Positions 41,746-52,761 are shown, counted from the stretch's first letter. The stretch is DNA of 64,000 nucleotides from Octadecabacter sp. (GCA_028825445.1 JAPKAD010000008.1:52868-116867), one strand, 5' to 3'. The notes: generated by a model not told the origin, from the letters alone. Numbers and translations are program-made.

Positions 41746-42081
41746 TTCAGGTCTGAGATTAAAAGGATTTAAACACACATTCTCTTAATTGTGTTTATGC
41801 ATATAGAAAAATCTAAAATGTTGTATTTTTTAACAATGCGTGGCTTTAGTATTTATTTTTAAGCCAAGAAAGCAGCGGCTTGGGATTTTTGTTTGTGAAC
41901 AGTGCAAACCCCTTGCAGACAGCTTACACGCATCTTATACGGCAAACACTAAATCCACAGATGGGGCGGGTGTGTCAGGGAAAAATCCTGGTCCATCCAC
42001 CGGTTGGACGTTGTCTTTTTAAGGAAAGATAGCTGTCTGATATCCCTGTCCAAGGCTATTAAAACCGGAAAGGAAACGATC
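41746..42081. other. rpsB upstream region
   Basis: No gene. This 336-base stretch must carry the promoter and leader of rpsB-tsf. Short inverted repeats are visible (AAGCC/GGCTT near 41861-41881), but none that I can assign to a known ribosomal-protein leader. Confidence 0.45.
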
Positions 42082-42870
42082 ATGGCTCTTCCAGAGTTTA
42101 CTATGCGTCAGCTTCTCGAAGCAGGCGTTCATTTTGGCCACCAAAAACAGCGGTGGAACCCGAAGATGCAAGAATTCATTTACGGTCAGCGTAATGGCAT
42201 CCATATTATGGATCTTACACAGACACTTCCAATGTTGGATGCAGCGATCAACGTTGTGCGCGAAACTGTTGCCAAAGGTGGCCGCGTGTTGTTTGTTGGT
42301 ACTAAGCGTCAGGCGCAGTCACCAATCAAAGATGCCGCTGAAAAGTCTGCACAATTCTACATGAACCACCGTTGGCTTGGCGGTACACTCACCAACTGGC
42401 AGACAGTGTCTAAGTCTATTTTACGCCTTAAGAGTATAGACGAAGCATCTGAGCGAGGCTTTGAAGGTCTCACCAAGAAAGAGCGTCTTGGTATGGAACG
42501 TGAACAAGGCAAACTTGAAGCATCCCTCGGCGGTATACGCGAAATGGGCGGTGTGCCTGATCTTTTATTCGTCATTGACGTAAATAAAGAGGCTTTGGCT
42601 ATCGCAGAAGCTAATAAGTTAGGTATCCCAGTTGTGGCCGTTGTGGACACTAACTGTTCACCTAAGGGCATTGACTATATTATTCCAGGTAACGACGACG
42701 CAGCCCGCGCCATTGCACTTTATACTGATTTGGCTGCTCGTGCAGCGCTTGACGGTATGACAGCACAGATGGGCGCTGCTGGCATCGACATTGGTGAGAT
42801 GGAACCAACGCTTGAAGAAGAAGTTGCAGAAACAGCTCCTGCAGTTGAAAACGCAACAACTACAAATTAA
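42082..42870 (+). CDS. rpsB: 30S ribosomal protein S2
   Basis: A 262-residue ribosomal protein at the neck of the small subunit. The sequence is standard: [58 protein letters not shown] and [19 protein letters not shown]. An acidic C-terminal tail is usual in Alphaproteobacteria. The ATG at 42082 follows GGAAAGGAAA; the frame extends upstream to 42004 without family similarity. tsf lies 75 bases downstream, the near-universal rpsB-tsf pair. Confidence 0.97.
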   Translation: MALPEFTMRQLLEAGVHFGHQKQRWNPKMQEFIYGQRNGIHIMDLTQTLPMLDAAINVVRETVAKGGRVLFVGTKRQAQSPIKDAAEKSAQFYMNHRWLGGTLTNWQTVSKSILRLKSIDEASERGFEGLTKKERLGMEREQGKLEASLGGIREMGGVPDLLFVIDVNKEALAIAEANKLGIPVVAVVDTNCSPKGIDYIIPGNDDAARAIALYTDLAARAALDGMTAQMGAAGIDIGEMEPTLEEEVAETAPAVENATTTN

Positions 42871-42893
42871 CTCTGCCGCGTAATTATATAAGA

Positions 42894-42916
42894 CCGGAGG
42901 CGACATTCGCCTTCGG
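42894..42916 (+). promoter_or_regulatory. rpsB-tsf intercistronic stem-loop
   Basis: A 10-bp stem (CCGGAGGCGA with TCGCCTTCGG, one G-U pair) and a three-base loop lie between the rpsB stop and the tsf ribosome site. There is no T run, so it is not a full terminator. It may partly attenuate or mark an RNA processing site that sets the S2 to EF-Ts ratio. Confidence 0.65.
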
Positions 42917-42945
42917 CATCCACTTAAATCTCAAGGAGACCAAAG

Positions 42946-43821
42946 ATGGCGATTACAGCTGCATTGGTAAAAGAACTTCGCGACTCCACTGGCGCAGGCA
43001 TGATGGACGCGAAAAAAGCACTAACAGAAACTGACGGTGACATGGAAGCTGCAGTCGATTGGCTGCGTACCAAAGGCCTAGCAAAAGCTGCAAAAAAATC
43101 TGGCCGCACAGCGGCTGAGGGCCTTGTGGCCGTCGCCGTGAAAAACGGTAAAGGTATCGCTGTTGAAGTTAATTCTGAAACTGATTTTGTTGGAAAAAAT
43201 TCAGATTTCCAAAAAATGGTTTCTGGCATTGCTGAAATAGCTTTAACCGTTGGCGATGTCGAGGCTCTCAAGGCGGCTGACATGGGTGGTAAGTCTGTTG
43301 AGCAAACTGTGACTGACGCTGTTGCAATTATTGGCGAAAATATGTCGGTTCGCCGGATGGATACGTTGACCGGCGATTCAATCATTAGTTACGTCCACAA
43401 CGCAGCCGTTCCAGGGAAAATGGGCAATATTGGTGTTCTAGTTGCAATGACCAGTGGTGATGAATCCTTAGGCAAGCAGATTGCAATGCATATTGCAGCT
43501 GTAAACCCTGCAGCTTTGTCTGAAGGTGACATGGACGCAGACGTTGTTGAAAAAGAAAAGCAAGTCCAAATGGATATTGCACGTGAAAGTGGCAAACCAG
43601 AAGCAGTCATTGAAAAAATGATTGTTGGCCGGATGAATAAATTTGTTGCAGAGTCCACGTTGCTTAACCAATCGTTTGTAGTGAATCCTGAAGTTACCGT
43701 AGGGCAGGCGGTATCTGATGCTGGTGCCACCATTACAGGTTTTGTTCGTTTGGAAGTTGGTGAAGGTATTGAAGTTGAAAAAGAAGATTTTGCAGCTGAA
43801 GTTGCAAAACTTAACGGTTAA
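42946..43821 (+). CDS. tsf: Elongation factor Ts
   Basis: A 291-residue guanine-nucleotide exchange factor for EF-Tu. The N-terminal UBA-like domain opens with [20 protein letters not shown]. The core motif SETDFVGKN (EF-Tu contact with Asp-Phe) lies near residues 79-87, and the dimerisation domain includes MHIAAVNP. Length is normal. AAGGAGACC precedes the ATG. It ends the rpsB-tsf operon with the terminator at 43856. Confidence 0.97.
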   Translation: MAITAALVKELRDSTGAGMMDAKKALTETDGDMEAAVDWLRTKGLAKAAKKSGRTAAEGLVAVAVKNGKGIAVEVNSETDFVGKNSDFQKMVSGIAEIALTVGDVEALKAADMGGKSVEQTVTDAVAIIGENMSVRRMDTLTGDSIISYVHNAAVPGKMGNIGVLVAMTSGDESLGKQIAMHIAAVNPAALSEGDMDADVVEKEKQVQMDIARESGKPEAVIEKMIVGRMNKFVAESTLLNQSFVVNPEVTVGQAVSDAGATITGFVRLEVGEGIEVEKEDFAAEVAKLNG

Positions 43822-43855
43822 TGTAAAATATTAAGTTCATTACATAACATATTGA

Positions 43856-43885
43856 AAGACTGCTCTATTTGAGCGGTCTTTTTTT
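43856..43885 (+). terminator. rpsB-tsf terminator
   Basis: AAGACTGCTC/GAGCGGTCTT, a 10-bp stem with one G-U pair, five-base loop, and seven T. Confidence 0.9.
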
Positions 43886-45136
43886 ATTTTGTTCTCACTC
43901 TTAGTCCCAGAACAGTTACCCCCAGACAGATCATTGAAGGACTGCTTTATTTGTTTCGCGCAGGGATAAAAGTCTATTCTTAACCTATTCACAGTATTGG
44001 TCTGCGAAAACTTACCCATTATAAATTGAATCAAGTTTCATATTTTAAATATAATAACCTTAAATTTCAATTTTCTTATTGATTACAGATTTAAAAATAC
44101 AAAGTATCCTCAAACACAAACATCAGAGTGTGTAATGTAGCCTTAAGGACAAGCTGTGCTAGGATATTTTGTTTACGACTTTACATATAAAGCTCAGATG
44201 GTTTTTAAATGTTAATCTAAACATTTATTTGCACCAAATCTTATGCAGAACGCACAACATATTCTATGGTCTGTAGATTAATGACATTTAAGATCTGTTT
44301 ATAACCATTTGATAAAGTTAAATATATTATATGTTGTTAATAATTTTACATAATACTGATTATACGAATATTATATTAGATATGAGTACCTCTCTCTACG
44401 ACTATGTCCATTATTATAAAAACAGTAGCTTATCTAAAAGAAGGAACTTGTATGAGATCAATATGACCAAAATTCAGTGCCATAGAAAGACGCCAAATAA
44501 AGTGCTGGTGGCAAACAAAAAACTCTATTGAACAGATGCCACAAGTATTGAGAAATTTTAGACTGACAGTATTATCAAAACTGAAGTGTGATTATTTCAA
44601 TGATGAGAGCATGCCTAAATACAATGGCCATTACAGTGCTATGACACATCAAATTCAGACAGATAGCTTCGCGTAAGATTAAAAAAAATTGAGAACATTG
44701 CAAAAATGTGATCGAACAGATTAAGGAGGTTGGACGCCTGTGTGGATTGATAACCGTAAAATCCATGGACGCAAACGCAATAAAATTAATTTAGCTTCGC
44801 TCGTCGAACACAAAACACCTTGGTCCGTTCCAAGAAATTCATGCACCAATTGATAAATATCATGGAGCCCCTGCCCCAAAATACCAGTCAATCAATGACT
44901 TTTGATAGTAAGAACGATTTCCCTAGCTGGCCTTAGCTCCAGCCAGAGATGGTTGCTAAAGCATAATTCTAAAGTATGCTGAAAACCTGAACGATAGAGT
45001 ATGGTGATATTTAGTAAGAAATACTTAAATTTTGAGATTATCGTATTGGCAACACTATTTTTCCAGAACTTAACTGCGAGCAAAGCCTCACTTTGGCCTT
45101 CTTTGCAAAAAATAGATAACAGAAACTTACAGACTT
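43886..45136. other. Gene-poor 1.25-kb interval
   Basis: No supported gene. It is A+T-rich with frequent stops in every frame. Two adjoining plus-strand fragments look protein-like (WTPVWIDNRKIHGRKRN near 44730-44780 and PFQEIHAPIDKYHGAPAPK near 44826-44882), in different frames. I cannot assign them to a family. They may be remains of a dead gene. Confidence 0.5.
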
Positions 45137-45167
45137 AAAAAAGCTGACCTTATTAAAAGGCCAGCTT
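45137..45167 (-). terminator. icd terminator
   Basis: Read on the minus strand: AAGCTGGCCTT, five-base loop, AAGGTCAGCTT (one G-U pair), then six T. It lies about 30 bases after the icd stop. Confidence 0.88.
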
Positions 45168-45197
45168 ATTAGTATCACAACAGAAAAAACCGACAAA

Positions 45198-47426
45198 TCA
45201 CAAATCATTAAGGATTTTCTTAAGGGTTGACGAAGACCGCATAATATTTTCAGTTTTGTAAGCATCCGTTAGAAAATACCCACCCAGATCAGCAGGACTG
45301 CCTTCTTCAGATGTCAGCTCTTTCAAAATAGTTCCTTCGCTTTTCTCTAAGGCCTTCGCGATGGGTATGAACATAGACGACAAAGCCAAGTCTTCAGTTT
45401 GTGTCGCCAAAGCCTGCGCCCAGTACAGCGCAAAATAGTAATGACTGGCGCGATTATCAGTCTGGTTGACTTTGGCCCGTGGTGATTTGTTATTGTCCAA
45501 GACGCCCTGTGTTGCATGGTCTACTGCATTGCCAAGGACACGCGCTTTTTCGTTGCCTTTAATCTCAGCAAGAAACTTCAGGCTTTCGCCAAGGGCGCAA
45601 AATTCACCCAACGAATCCCAACGCAGATGGTTTTCTTGCATCAGTTGCTGCACGTGTTTTGGCGCAGAACCACCCGCTCCAGTTTCAAACATACCGCCGC
45701 CGTTCATCAGTTTGACGATGGACAGCATCTTTGCGGAAGTACCAAGCTCGAGGATTGGGAAAAGATCTGTCAAGTAATCACGCAACACGTTGCCTGTAAC
45801 CGCGATGGAATTTTTTCCAATGCGGATTGTTTCTAATGAAAGACGCGTCGCCGCACGCGGCGCCATAATCTTGAACTTATCTGTCATACCATGCATGGCA
45901 AGGATCGGTTTCACATATTTGATTAGCTCGACGTCATGTGCACGGGTTTCATCCAACCAAAAAATGGCCTGACAGCATTCTGTTTTTTGGCGGCTAATCG
46001 CAAGTTTGACCCAATCCTCAATTGGGGCCTGCTTGGTGGATGCGGACCGCCAGATGTCGCCTGTCTCAACGTCATGTTCCAAAAGCATGTCACCATTTGC
46101 TAGCACTATTCGCACGGTACCAGCATGTGGGATTTCAAACGTTGTCGGGTGCGACCCATATTCTTCGGCCTTCTGCGCCATCAGTCCAACGTTTTGCACC
46201 GTGCCTGCCGTAGACGGGTCCAGCGCGCCAGTTTCTTTAAAATATTCAATGGATTCATCATAGATAGGTGCATAAGAGCTGTCAGGAATAACACAATTGG
46301 TGTCGGCTGGTTCGCCATCCGGCCCCCAACCTTTGCCACCCGCGCGGATCAAAGCTGGGATCGATGCGTCAATGATCACATCAGACGGCACGTGCAGATT
46401 GGTGATGCCCTTGTCAGAATTTACCATATAAAGAGCTGGTCTGTCTGCAATGACCACGTCAATCGCCGCCAGAATATCATCCGCTTCGGGCATTGCTGAT
46501 ACCTGAGCCAGCAACGCACCAAAGCCCGAATTCGGGTTTACACCTGCTAAAGCTAGTTTCTCGCCGTAGGTGTCAAACACCGGCTGAAGGAATACCTTGA
46601 CGGCATGACCGAAGATTATCGGGTCAGACACCTTCATCATTGTAGCCTTCAGGTGGATAGAAAACAAAGTACCTGCAACTTTCGTGGCCTCGATTTTCTC
46701 CGCCAGAAAGGCGTCCAGCGCACGTGCCGACATGAAAGTGGCATCAACAACAGTACCTGCAGTGTAGGATATGCTTTCCTTAAGCAAGGTGATGCTACCA
46801 TTACTAGCAACAAGCTCGATCCGCGCGTCGCCTACCTGCTCTTCTGATAAAGTAATTGATTTTTCATTTGAAAAGAAATCATTTCCTGACATCGTGGACA
46901 CGATGGTCTTGCTGTCCAACTTCCATTCACCCATTGAATGCGGATTTGACATAGCATAATTTTTCACTGCAACAGCTGCGCGACGGTCCGAATTTCCTTC
47001 GCGCAGGACCGGATTCACTGCAGACCCCTTTATAGCGTCAAAACGCTGGCGAATAGCTTTTTGCTTATCCGTCGCAGGATCTTCTAGATAATCAGGAATT
47101 GCATAGCCTTTAACCTGCAACTCTTTGACTGCGGCTACAAGTTGCGGAACCGACGCGGAAATATTTGGGAGTTTGATAACATTTGCATTCGGTAATTTTA
47201 CGAGCTGGCCTAGCTCGACCAGATCATCCGGTTGACGCTGCACGGTTGTCAAGTCTTCAGGAAACGCTGCAATAATACGACCCGCAAGCGAGATGTCCTT
47301 CACCCCAACCGTGACACCTGCAGCATTTGCGAAAGACTGGATGACAGGAAGAAGAGACACCGATGCAAGCTGTGGTGCTTCATCAACTTTAGTGTAGATG
47401 ATATCTGGCGTTGCTGATTTGGTCAT
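45198..47426 (-). CDS. icd: Monomeric NADP-dependent isocitrate dehydrogenase
   Basis: A 742-residue TCA-cycle enzyme of the monomeric type (IDH-II), converting isocitrate to 2-oxoglutarate with NADP. Typical blocks: [14 protein letters not shown] at the start, [31 protein letters not shown] (substrate-binding SDRR), [24 protein letters not shown] ([19 protein letters not shown]), and [22 protein letters not shown]. Length agrees with the family (about 740). I use the ATG at 47426, which matches family starts; an in-frame ATG at 47447 has no ribosome site. It is a single gene with its own terminator. Confidence 0.96.
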   Translation of the reverse strand: MTKSATPDIIYTKVDEAPQLASVSLLPVIQSFANAAGVTVGVKDISLAGRIIAAFPEDLTTVQRQPDDLVELGQLVKLPNANVIKLPNISASVPQLVAAVKELQVKGYAIPDYLEDPATDKQKAIRQRFDAIKGSAVNPVLREGNSDRRAAVAVKNYAMSNPHSMGEWKLDSKTIVSTMSGNDFFSNEKSITLSEEQVGDARIELVASNGSITLLKESISYTAGTVVDATFMSARALDAFLAEKIEATKVAGTLFSIHLKATMMKVSDPIIFGHAVKVFLQPVFDTYGEKLALAGVNPNSGFGALLAQVSAMPEADDILAAIDVVIADRPALYMVNSDKGITNLHVPSDVIIDASIPALIRAGGKGWGPDGEPADTNCVIPDSSYAPIYDESIEYFKETGALDPSTAGTVQNVGLMAQKAEEYGSHPTTFEIPHAGTVRIVLANGDMLLEHDVETGDIWRSASTKQAPIEDWVKLAISRQKTECCQAIFWLDETRAHDVELIKYVKPILAMHGMTDKFKIMAPRAATRLSLETIRIGKNSIAVTGNVLRDYLTDLFPILELGTSAKMLSIVKLMNGGGMFETGAGGSAPKHVQQLMQENHLRWDSLGEFCALGESLKFLAEIKGNEKARVLGNAVDHATQGVLDNNKSPRAKVNQTDNRASHYYFALYWAQALATQTEDLALSSMFIPIAKALEKSEGTILKELTSEEGSPADLGGYFLTDAYKTENIMRSSSTLKKILNDL

Positions 47427-47793
47427 GGATCTATGCCGATCTTTCATGTTGAAAATTAATCTTGTGTAGTCTCGCTACTCAATGATTTATATACCTCAAA
47501 AATGCAATAATGAGCTTTAAATTGGTTCTTTAAACATTTGGATCATCCTGCGAGTGGTTCGCCCACCAAGGATTTATTAACTTATAAGAAAGTTGGCAAT
47601 CAACCCGGTTGAATTTTCACACTTTAAAGCGGTAACTAAAAGGTAACAACAACATGGCAATATAGAGTTTTGACTTTGTTAGTCTTAACTGCGGAAAATT
47701 TTGACACGAATTTAAAAAATTTTCTTTTTTGTATATAACAAAAAATACTGTGGGTCGCAGATGGAAGTAAAACTAAAAAAGTTCCCTAGTATG
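47427..47793. other. icd upstream region
   Basis: About 370 A+T-rich bases without a gene. It must carry the icd promoter on the minus strand. I do not see a convincing pair of -35 and -10 boxes. Confidence 0.45.
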
Positions 47794-47826
47794 AAAAATG
47801 CCGAAGCCTTGAGGCTCCGGCATTTT
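47794..47826 (-). terminator. Branched-chain amino-acid operon terminator
   Basis: On the minus strand AATGCCGGAGCC/GGCTTCGGCATT with a TCAA loop, then five T in all, 20 bases after the binding-protein gene. Confidence 0.9.
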
Positions 47827-47846
47827 AATATTAAAAAATAGGTTGA

Positions 47847-49037
47847 TTATTGAATCAGTTCTGCAGCCCATGCACCATTAACAATGACAGACTTTGAGAA
47901 GTTACCCGCTACATCACCGTTCTTATCAAAGTCTTGGTTACCAGCGCCACCTTCGTAGTTGATGTCACCACCAGCTGCGAGGATCGCCTTGGCTTCAGCC
48001 CATTGACCTGGGTAGATTAATTCACCCGGTGCTGATGAGATTGCACGCAGATGCTCTGATAGACCTTCGCGATCATCAGAACCAGCTGCTTCGATTGCAA
48101 GAGCCATCATAAACATCGCATCATAGGAATTTGGAACGAACGGATCAGAGGCTGGAACGCCAGCTTCATCAGCGATTGCTTTCCAAGCTGCGTAGGGCGG
48201 CGTGCTGCTGTCAGATGCTGCAGTTGTAAATGTAGCATTTGTCAGATTTTCTGCACCAATCTGTTCGATAAGCTCATCCGACAACATGCCGTCAGCACCG
48301 ATGAAGTTTGTGAACGCACTAGTTTCAAGCGCGTTGCGCATCAATGTGATACCGCCAGATCCATAATAGCTGAATAACGCAAGGTTTTCAGACGTATTAC
48401 CCAATGTAGCCACTTCTGAGCGATACGATGCTTTGTTTGGTTCATGCGCTTCGTTTGCTGTGATAGTACCTCCCATCCCTTCGTAAGCTTGAACAAAAAC
48501 TTCAGAAATTGCAGCGTTATAATCATCGTTTGCATAGGACACTGCAATGTCAGTAATATCGTTAGCCATAGCCAATTCAGCCAATGCGACACCTTGATAG
48601 GCGTCAGAAGCTGTGGTGCGGAAGACAAGGTCAGTACCATCTTCCATCATGGTAAGCGCTGGTGATGACGCTGATACGGAAATGGTCAAAACACCTGCTG
48701 GAATAGAAACAGATTCGGCTTGAGCGATAGCAGGACCGGAACAAACAGGACCAACTATTGCCGTCACACCATTAACGTTGATAAGTTTGGTCACTGCGTC
48801 GATGGCGGCAGCTGGATCGCATGCGGAATCTGCACGAACAACGTTCAGTGCTTGACCATCCGCAAACATACCACCTTGGTCATTAATGTTTTTTGCAGCA
48901 AGATCTACAGCTGCTGCCATTGGTGCTACTAAATCAGGGATAGGGCCAGTCATGCCCATCGGGTTACCGATGTTCACATCCGCCAATGAACCTGTCGCAA
49001 GCAATGCTGCTGTAGTTACAAGTAAAGTTTTTTTCAT
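47847..49037 (-). CDS. livJ: Branched-chain amino-acid ABC transporter, binding protein
   Basis: A 396-residue periplasmic type I binding protein. The signal peptide (MKKTLLVTTAALLATGSLA) is followed by IGNPMGMTGPIPDLVAPM, AAIDAVTKLINVNGVTAIVG and SYANDDYNAA, as in LivJ-like receptors. Binding of Leu/Ile/Val is the default guess; related proteins bind other amino acids or amides. It is last in the operon, and its ATG overlaps the livM stop (ATGA) with GGGAG inside livM as ribosome site. A binding protein translationally coupled at the end of the operon is less common than one placed first. Confidence 0.88.
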   Translation of the reverse strand: MKKTLLVTTAALLATGSLADVNIGNPMGMTGPIPDLVAPMAAAVDLAAKNINDQGGMFADGQALNVVRADSACDPAAAIDAVTKLINVNGVTAIVGPVCSGPAIAQAESVSIPAGVLTISVSASSPALTMMEDGTDLVFRTTASDAYQGVALAELAMANDITDIAVSYANDDYNAAISEVFVQAYEGMGGTITANEAHEPNKASYRSEVATLGNTSENLALFSYYGSGGITLMRNALETSAFTNFIGADGMLSDELIEQIGAENLTNATFTTAASDSSTPPYAAWKAIADEAGVPASDPFVPNSYDAMFMMALAIEAAGSDDREGLSEHLRAISSAPGELIYPGQWAEAKAILAAGGDINYEGGAGNQDFDKNGDVAGNFSKSVIVNGAWAAELIQ

Positions 49038-50134
49038 AGAGTTTCTCCCGTTGATCCCGCAATCTTTTTATCAGCCTTGGGTGATGCGGGTCTCACCTCT
49101 GGCAGTATCCCTGCGGGATAGCGTTGGAGGATAACTTGCATCAAAATACCAATTAGCATCATGCGTAAGAACCCTGCCCTAGAAACAAGTAAAGATGTAT
49201 CGATCGAAGTGAATATATTTGATATTAAGTCAATCGAGCCCGTAATAACCAACTCGGATGCTGACCAGATCGTCCAAATCAGGAAAGCCCCCAATATGGC
49301 ACCACGATTGTTGCCAGATCCTCCAACAATCAACATAACCCACACTAGAAACGTGACCTTTGCGGGATCAAATGTGTTAGTGGGTTCGATAAGGCGGAGG
49401 TGTTGGGCAAAAAATGCACCCGCTAGCCCCATTATTGCTGCCCCGATAACAAAGGCTTCGATACGGCGGCGTGTGACGTCTTTGCCAGCGGCTCGTGCTG
49501 CTGATTCATTTTCACGGATCGCAGTCATCATACGGCCCCATGGGGATGTACGTGCGCGCTCCAGCATGCAATATATTAAATACATGACCAGTAAAACCGT
49601 TCCCGCAAAGAGCGGTTGCCAATACCAATGAGGCAGACCACCAAAGAAAGCTTCCCAGTTTTCCGGCGTACCAAACCAGTTCATTGGCCAGCTTGAATAA
49701 AACCGTTCCTCGCTGAAATGTTCCCAAGCGCGCGGGATTTTATTGATGCCACGCGGACCATTGGTGATGTCACTTTCGTTTTTAAGAATTAACTTAATGA
49801 TCTCAGCGATACCAATAGTGGCGATAGCCAGATAATCTGCCCTTAGCCTAATACAAATCAAACCAATTAAGCCAGCAATTGCTGCAGAAGTCATCATAGC
49901 AGCGAACATACCGAACGGCAGTGGAAGACTGAAACCACCAATATGAAATGTGGATTCTGCAGTAGTCAGAAGTGCATAAGTATATGCACCAACAGCCGCG
50001 AAACCGACAATACCGACGTTAAACAGGCCAGCAAAGCCCCAGTTAACATTCAACCCAAGCGCAAAAATGGCGTAGATGCCGCCGACTGTTAATAGTGAAA
50101 GAAAGTAGAGAAAATATCCAACATAAGCTTCCAT
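49034..50134 (-). CDS. livM: Branched-chain amino-acid ABC transporter, permease LivM
   Basis: A 366-residue integral membrane permease with about nine or ten helices. It starts YVGYFLYFLSLLTVGGIYAIFALGLN and has the LivM-type GLFNVGIVGFAAVGAYTYAL and the EAA-like loop SPWGRMMTAIRENESAARAAG that contacts the ATPases. VMLIVGGSGNNRGAILGAFL is a conserved late segment. It pairs with LivH, one base away upstream, to form the channel. The C-terminal tail is polar (RPASPKADKK). Confidence 0.9.
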   Translation of the reverse strand: MEAYVGYFLYFLSLLTVGGIYAIFALGLNVNWGFAGLFNVGIVGFAAVGAYTYALLTTAESTFHIGGFSLPLPFGMFAAMMTSAAIAGLIGLICIRLRADYLAIATIGIAEIIKLILKNESDITNGPRGINKIPRAWEHFSEERFYSSWPMNWFGTPENWEAFFGGLPHWYWQPLFAGTVLLVMYLIYCMLERARTSPWGRMMTAIRENESAARAAGKDVTRRRIEAFVIGAAIMGLAGAFFAQHLRLIEPTNTFDPAKVTFLVWVMLIVGGSGNNRGAILGAFLIWTIWSASELVITGSIDLISNIFTSIDTSLLVSRAGFLRMMLIGILMQVILQRYPAGILPEVRPASPKADKKIAGSTGETL

Positions 50135-50135
50135 T

Positions 50136-51083
50136 TTAAAATGATCTCCCCTTGAACAAACCTTGGGGGCGCACGATCAACATGACGACCATAATTGCAA
50201 ACGCTACCCCGGTTTTGTAACCAGGCGACAAAAGTGGCGCGTCTCCAATCCACGGATAAGCTGATAGTTCTTCTGCGAGACCGATGACTAGGCCACCAAA
50301 CACAGCGCCATAAGGTTTTCCAATACCACCTAAAATAGCTGCGGCAAACATTGGGAGAAGCATCCTAAATCCCATGGTAGTCTCCAGCATCTGCACATCC
50401 ATTACAAGGAAAACCCCAGCCGCAGTTGCACAAATACCCCCAACAATCCAAGTAGCGCGAATTACTTTATCAACATCAATGCCCGTGACATGGGCCAGAT
50501 CAGGACTGTCGGATACTGCACGCATTGCCTTGCCGATGCGTGTTTGATTAAGTAGATAAGACAAGGCAATCACAATGATGATAGTACCCGCAAATATAAA
50601 TAAGTGCTTGTTTGGGATAATTAACATCATACCAAGATCACTCGATAAATCGCTCAGTACAGGGTTCGGCTTGGCGATGCCGCGTACGAAGGTCAGCTGA
50701 TTTGGACCCCAGATGACCTGTACGGCAGACCTAATGATAAGCATCATACCAAAACTAGCCATTACAACTTTAATGGTTTCTGAATTTCGAAATGGTTTGT
50801 AAAAAAATTTATCAGTCCCAAGAAACAATAAAATGACAAGTAACGCCGCTGGAACCATGGCAACAAGTGGATGCAAGGTTAGCCCCGCGTACCCCGCAAT
50901 CGCCATAACCGTCCACGATAAGTACGCGCCGGACATCATGATTTCTCCATGGGCAAAGTTGGCAAAGCGCAGAATACTGAAAGTCAGTGTGATCCCAATG
51001 GCGCCAAGCGCATAGATGCAGCCCAAAACTAAACCGGGGATAAGGTAGAAGTTTACGAATTCAAAACCAAATGCGTCCCACAT
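50136..51083 (-). CDS. livH: Branched-chain amino-acid ABC transporter, permease LivH
   Basis: A 315-residue permease with about eight helices. Family marks are GCIYALGAIGITLTFSILRF, NFAHGEIMMSGAYLSW, the EAA loop TRIGKAMRAVSDSPDLAHVTGI, and FAAAILGGIGKPYGAVFGGL. It heterodimerises with LivM. Only one base separates it from livF upstream and one from livM downstream, so all are co-translated. Confidence 0.92.
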   Translation of the reverse strand: MWDAFGFEFVNFYLIPGLVLGCIYALGAIGITLTFSILRFANFAHGEIMMSGAYLSWTVMAIAGYAGLTLHPLVAMVPAALLVILLFLGTDKFFYKPFRNSETIKVVMASFGMMLIIRSAVQVIWGPNQLTFVRGIAKPNPVLSDLSSDLGMMLIIPNKHLFIFAGTIIIVIALSYLLNQTRIGKAMRAVSDSPDLAHVTGIDVDKVIRATWIVGGICATAAGVFLVMDVQMLETTMGFRMLLPMFAAAILGGIGKPYGAVFGGLVIGLAEELSAYPWIGDAPLLSPGYKTGVAFAIMVVMLIVRPQGLFKGRSF

Positions 51084-51084
51084 A

Positions 51085-51813
51085 TTAGTGCCCCCCGCCT
51101 AAAAACATGCGTGCTATTTCAGGATCAGCGGCAAGCCCAGCCCCCGTGCCGGTATGCCTATTAGCTCCATCAACCAGTACATAACCACGATCGGACACAC
51201 CAAGTGCTTGTTTGGCGTTCTGTTCAACGATCAAGATCGGGACACCTGTGCCTTTGATCTTTTGGATAGTGGCAAAAATTTCACTGCGATATTTTGGGGA
51301 CAGCCCTGCCGTCGGTTCATCAAGCAGCAAAATCTTTGCATCCACCATCAGTGCCTTTGCCATTGCAACCATCTGGCGTTGTCCACCTGACAACGATCCC
51401 GCCGCTTGACTGCGCTTTTCTGCTAAGTCAGGAAAAAGTTCATACATCTCTTCCAACCGAGCTTCTACACCTGTTGGTCGCGTCCATGCACCCATCTCAA
51501 GATTTTCTTGCACGGAAAGATTTACAAAAACGTTGTTTGTTTGCGGGACGTAGGAAATGCCGCGTTCAATCACCTTTTGTGCAGGCGTGTTAGTAATGTT
51601 TTCATCGTTTAAAACGACTGAACCTTCCTTGATATTTAATAAACCAAGCACAGCCTTTATCGCGGTAGACTTTCCCGCACCATTTGGGCCAATAATTGCA
51701 ACTATTTCATTCGGGTTCACATAAATTGAAAGATTATGCAAGATTTCGGTTTGCCCATAGCCAGCAATTAAGTTGTTCAATGACAGAACAGCATCAGAAT
51801 GATCTAAGTTCAT
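51085..51813 (-). CDS. livF: Branched-chain amino-acid ABC transporter, ATPase LivF
   Basis: A 242-residue ATPase with Walker A GPNGAGKST (41-49), Q-loop YVPQTNNVF, signature LSGGQRQMVAMAKAL, Walker B ILLLDEPTAGLSP and a switch His replaced by Gln-type context (IVEQNAKQAL), the usual EQN motif of LivF. It overlaps livG by four bases. Confidence 0.94.
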   Translation of the reverse strand: MNLDHSDAVLSLNNLIAGYGQTEILHNLSIYVNPNEIVAIIGPNGAGKSTAIKAVLGLLNIKEGSVVLNDENITNTPAQKVIERGISYVPQTNNVFVNLSVQENLEMGAWTRPTGVEARLEEMYELFPDLAEKRSQAAGSLSGGQRQMVAMAKALMVDAKILLLDEPTAGLSPKYRSEIFATIQKIKGTGVPILIVEQNAKQALGVSDRGYVLVDGANRHTGTGAGLAADPEIARMFLGGGH

Positions 51814-52595
51814 GCTGCTTCACCACCGAAATATGCATCAATGACACGTTCATCGCTGCGAACCTGATCCATTGTGCCTTCCATCAGAACCTGCCCTTCT
51901 GCGAGAACCACAACCTTGCTGCACAGCCGTGCAATCATATCCATGTCGTGTTCAATAATACAAAAAGTGTAACCGCGTTCAGCATTCAATTGTTCAATCA
52001 TTTCAGCAACTTTGCGCATCAGGGTAGGATTTACGCCCGCTCCAGGTTCATCTAATAAAACAACCTTACTGTCGTTCATCATTGTACGACCAATTTCCAG
52101 GAGTTTTTTCTGGCCGCCAGACAGATTGCCAGCCAATTCATCGCCCACGTGGGACAAGCCAAGAAACTCAAGAGTGTCACGCGCTAGTTCGACCACAGCA
52201 GCCTCTCGTTTTATGACAGATTTATTAGCAAACCAGCTTGACCAAACGCTTTCGCCAGCTTGATTTGGGGCAGCAACAGCTAAATTTTCAAGTGCAGTCA
52301 TGCGAGCGTATTCATGGCTAAGTTGAAAAGTGCGCATCAGACCTTTATGGTATAACACGTCAGTTCGTTGACCTGTGATATCTTCACCTAGTAAGGTAAT
52401 CTTACCAGCTGTTGGTGGTAATTCACCGGCAATCATGTTAAATGTTGTTGTCTTACCGGCGCCGTTTGGTCCAATTAGACCAACAATTGATCCTTTATTG
52501 ACATGGAAACCAACTCCACGGACGGCGTGCAAACCACCAAAATTTTTTGTCAATCCATCAACGCTCAGGACGATTTCACTCGAAGTCATACGCAC
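51810..52595 (-). CDS. livG: Branched-chain amino-acid ABC transporter, ATPase LivG
   Basis: A 261-residue ATPase and first gene of the operon. Walker A is GPNGAGKTT, the signature is NLSGGQKKLLEIGRTMM, Walker B is VVLLDEPGAGVNP and the switch is IIEHDMDMIARL, the EHDM form typical of LivG. The operon order is livG-F-H-M-J. The next gene upstream on the same strand, katG, has its own terminator, so the promoter must lie within 52596-52761. Confidence 0.94.
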   Translation of the reverse strand: MRMTSSEIVLSVDGLTKNFGGLHAVRGVGFHVNKGSIVGLIGPNGAGKTTTFNMIAGELPPTAGKITLLGEDITGQRTDVLYHKGLMRTFQLSHEYARMTALENLAVAAPNQAGESVWSSWFANKSVIKREAAVVELARDTLEFLGLSHVGDELAGNLSGGQKKLLEIGRTMMNDSKVVLLDEPGAGVNPTLMRKVAEMIEQLNAERGYTFCIIEHDMDMIARLCSKVVVLAEGQVLMEGTMDQVRSDERVIDAYFGGEAA

Positions 52596-52761
52596 CCTCT
52601 CCGGAAGTGTTGTGTGCAGTTTGCAATTAATGAGTTTCGGGCTGAATTAAACATTTTTATTTTGCCCTCCACAAAACACATTTTTTGTTGCTAACCTGCA
52701 CATTTAACCTTGTCCATCGGCAACTGCAGGTAACTTGCCCGCGTTTCTTGTTGATAAAACG

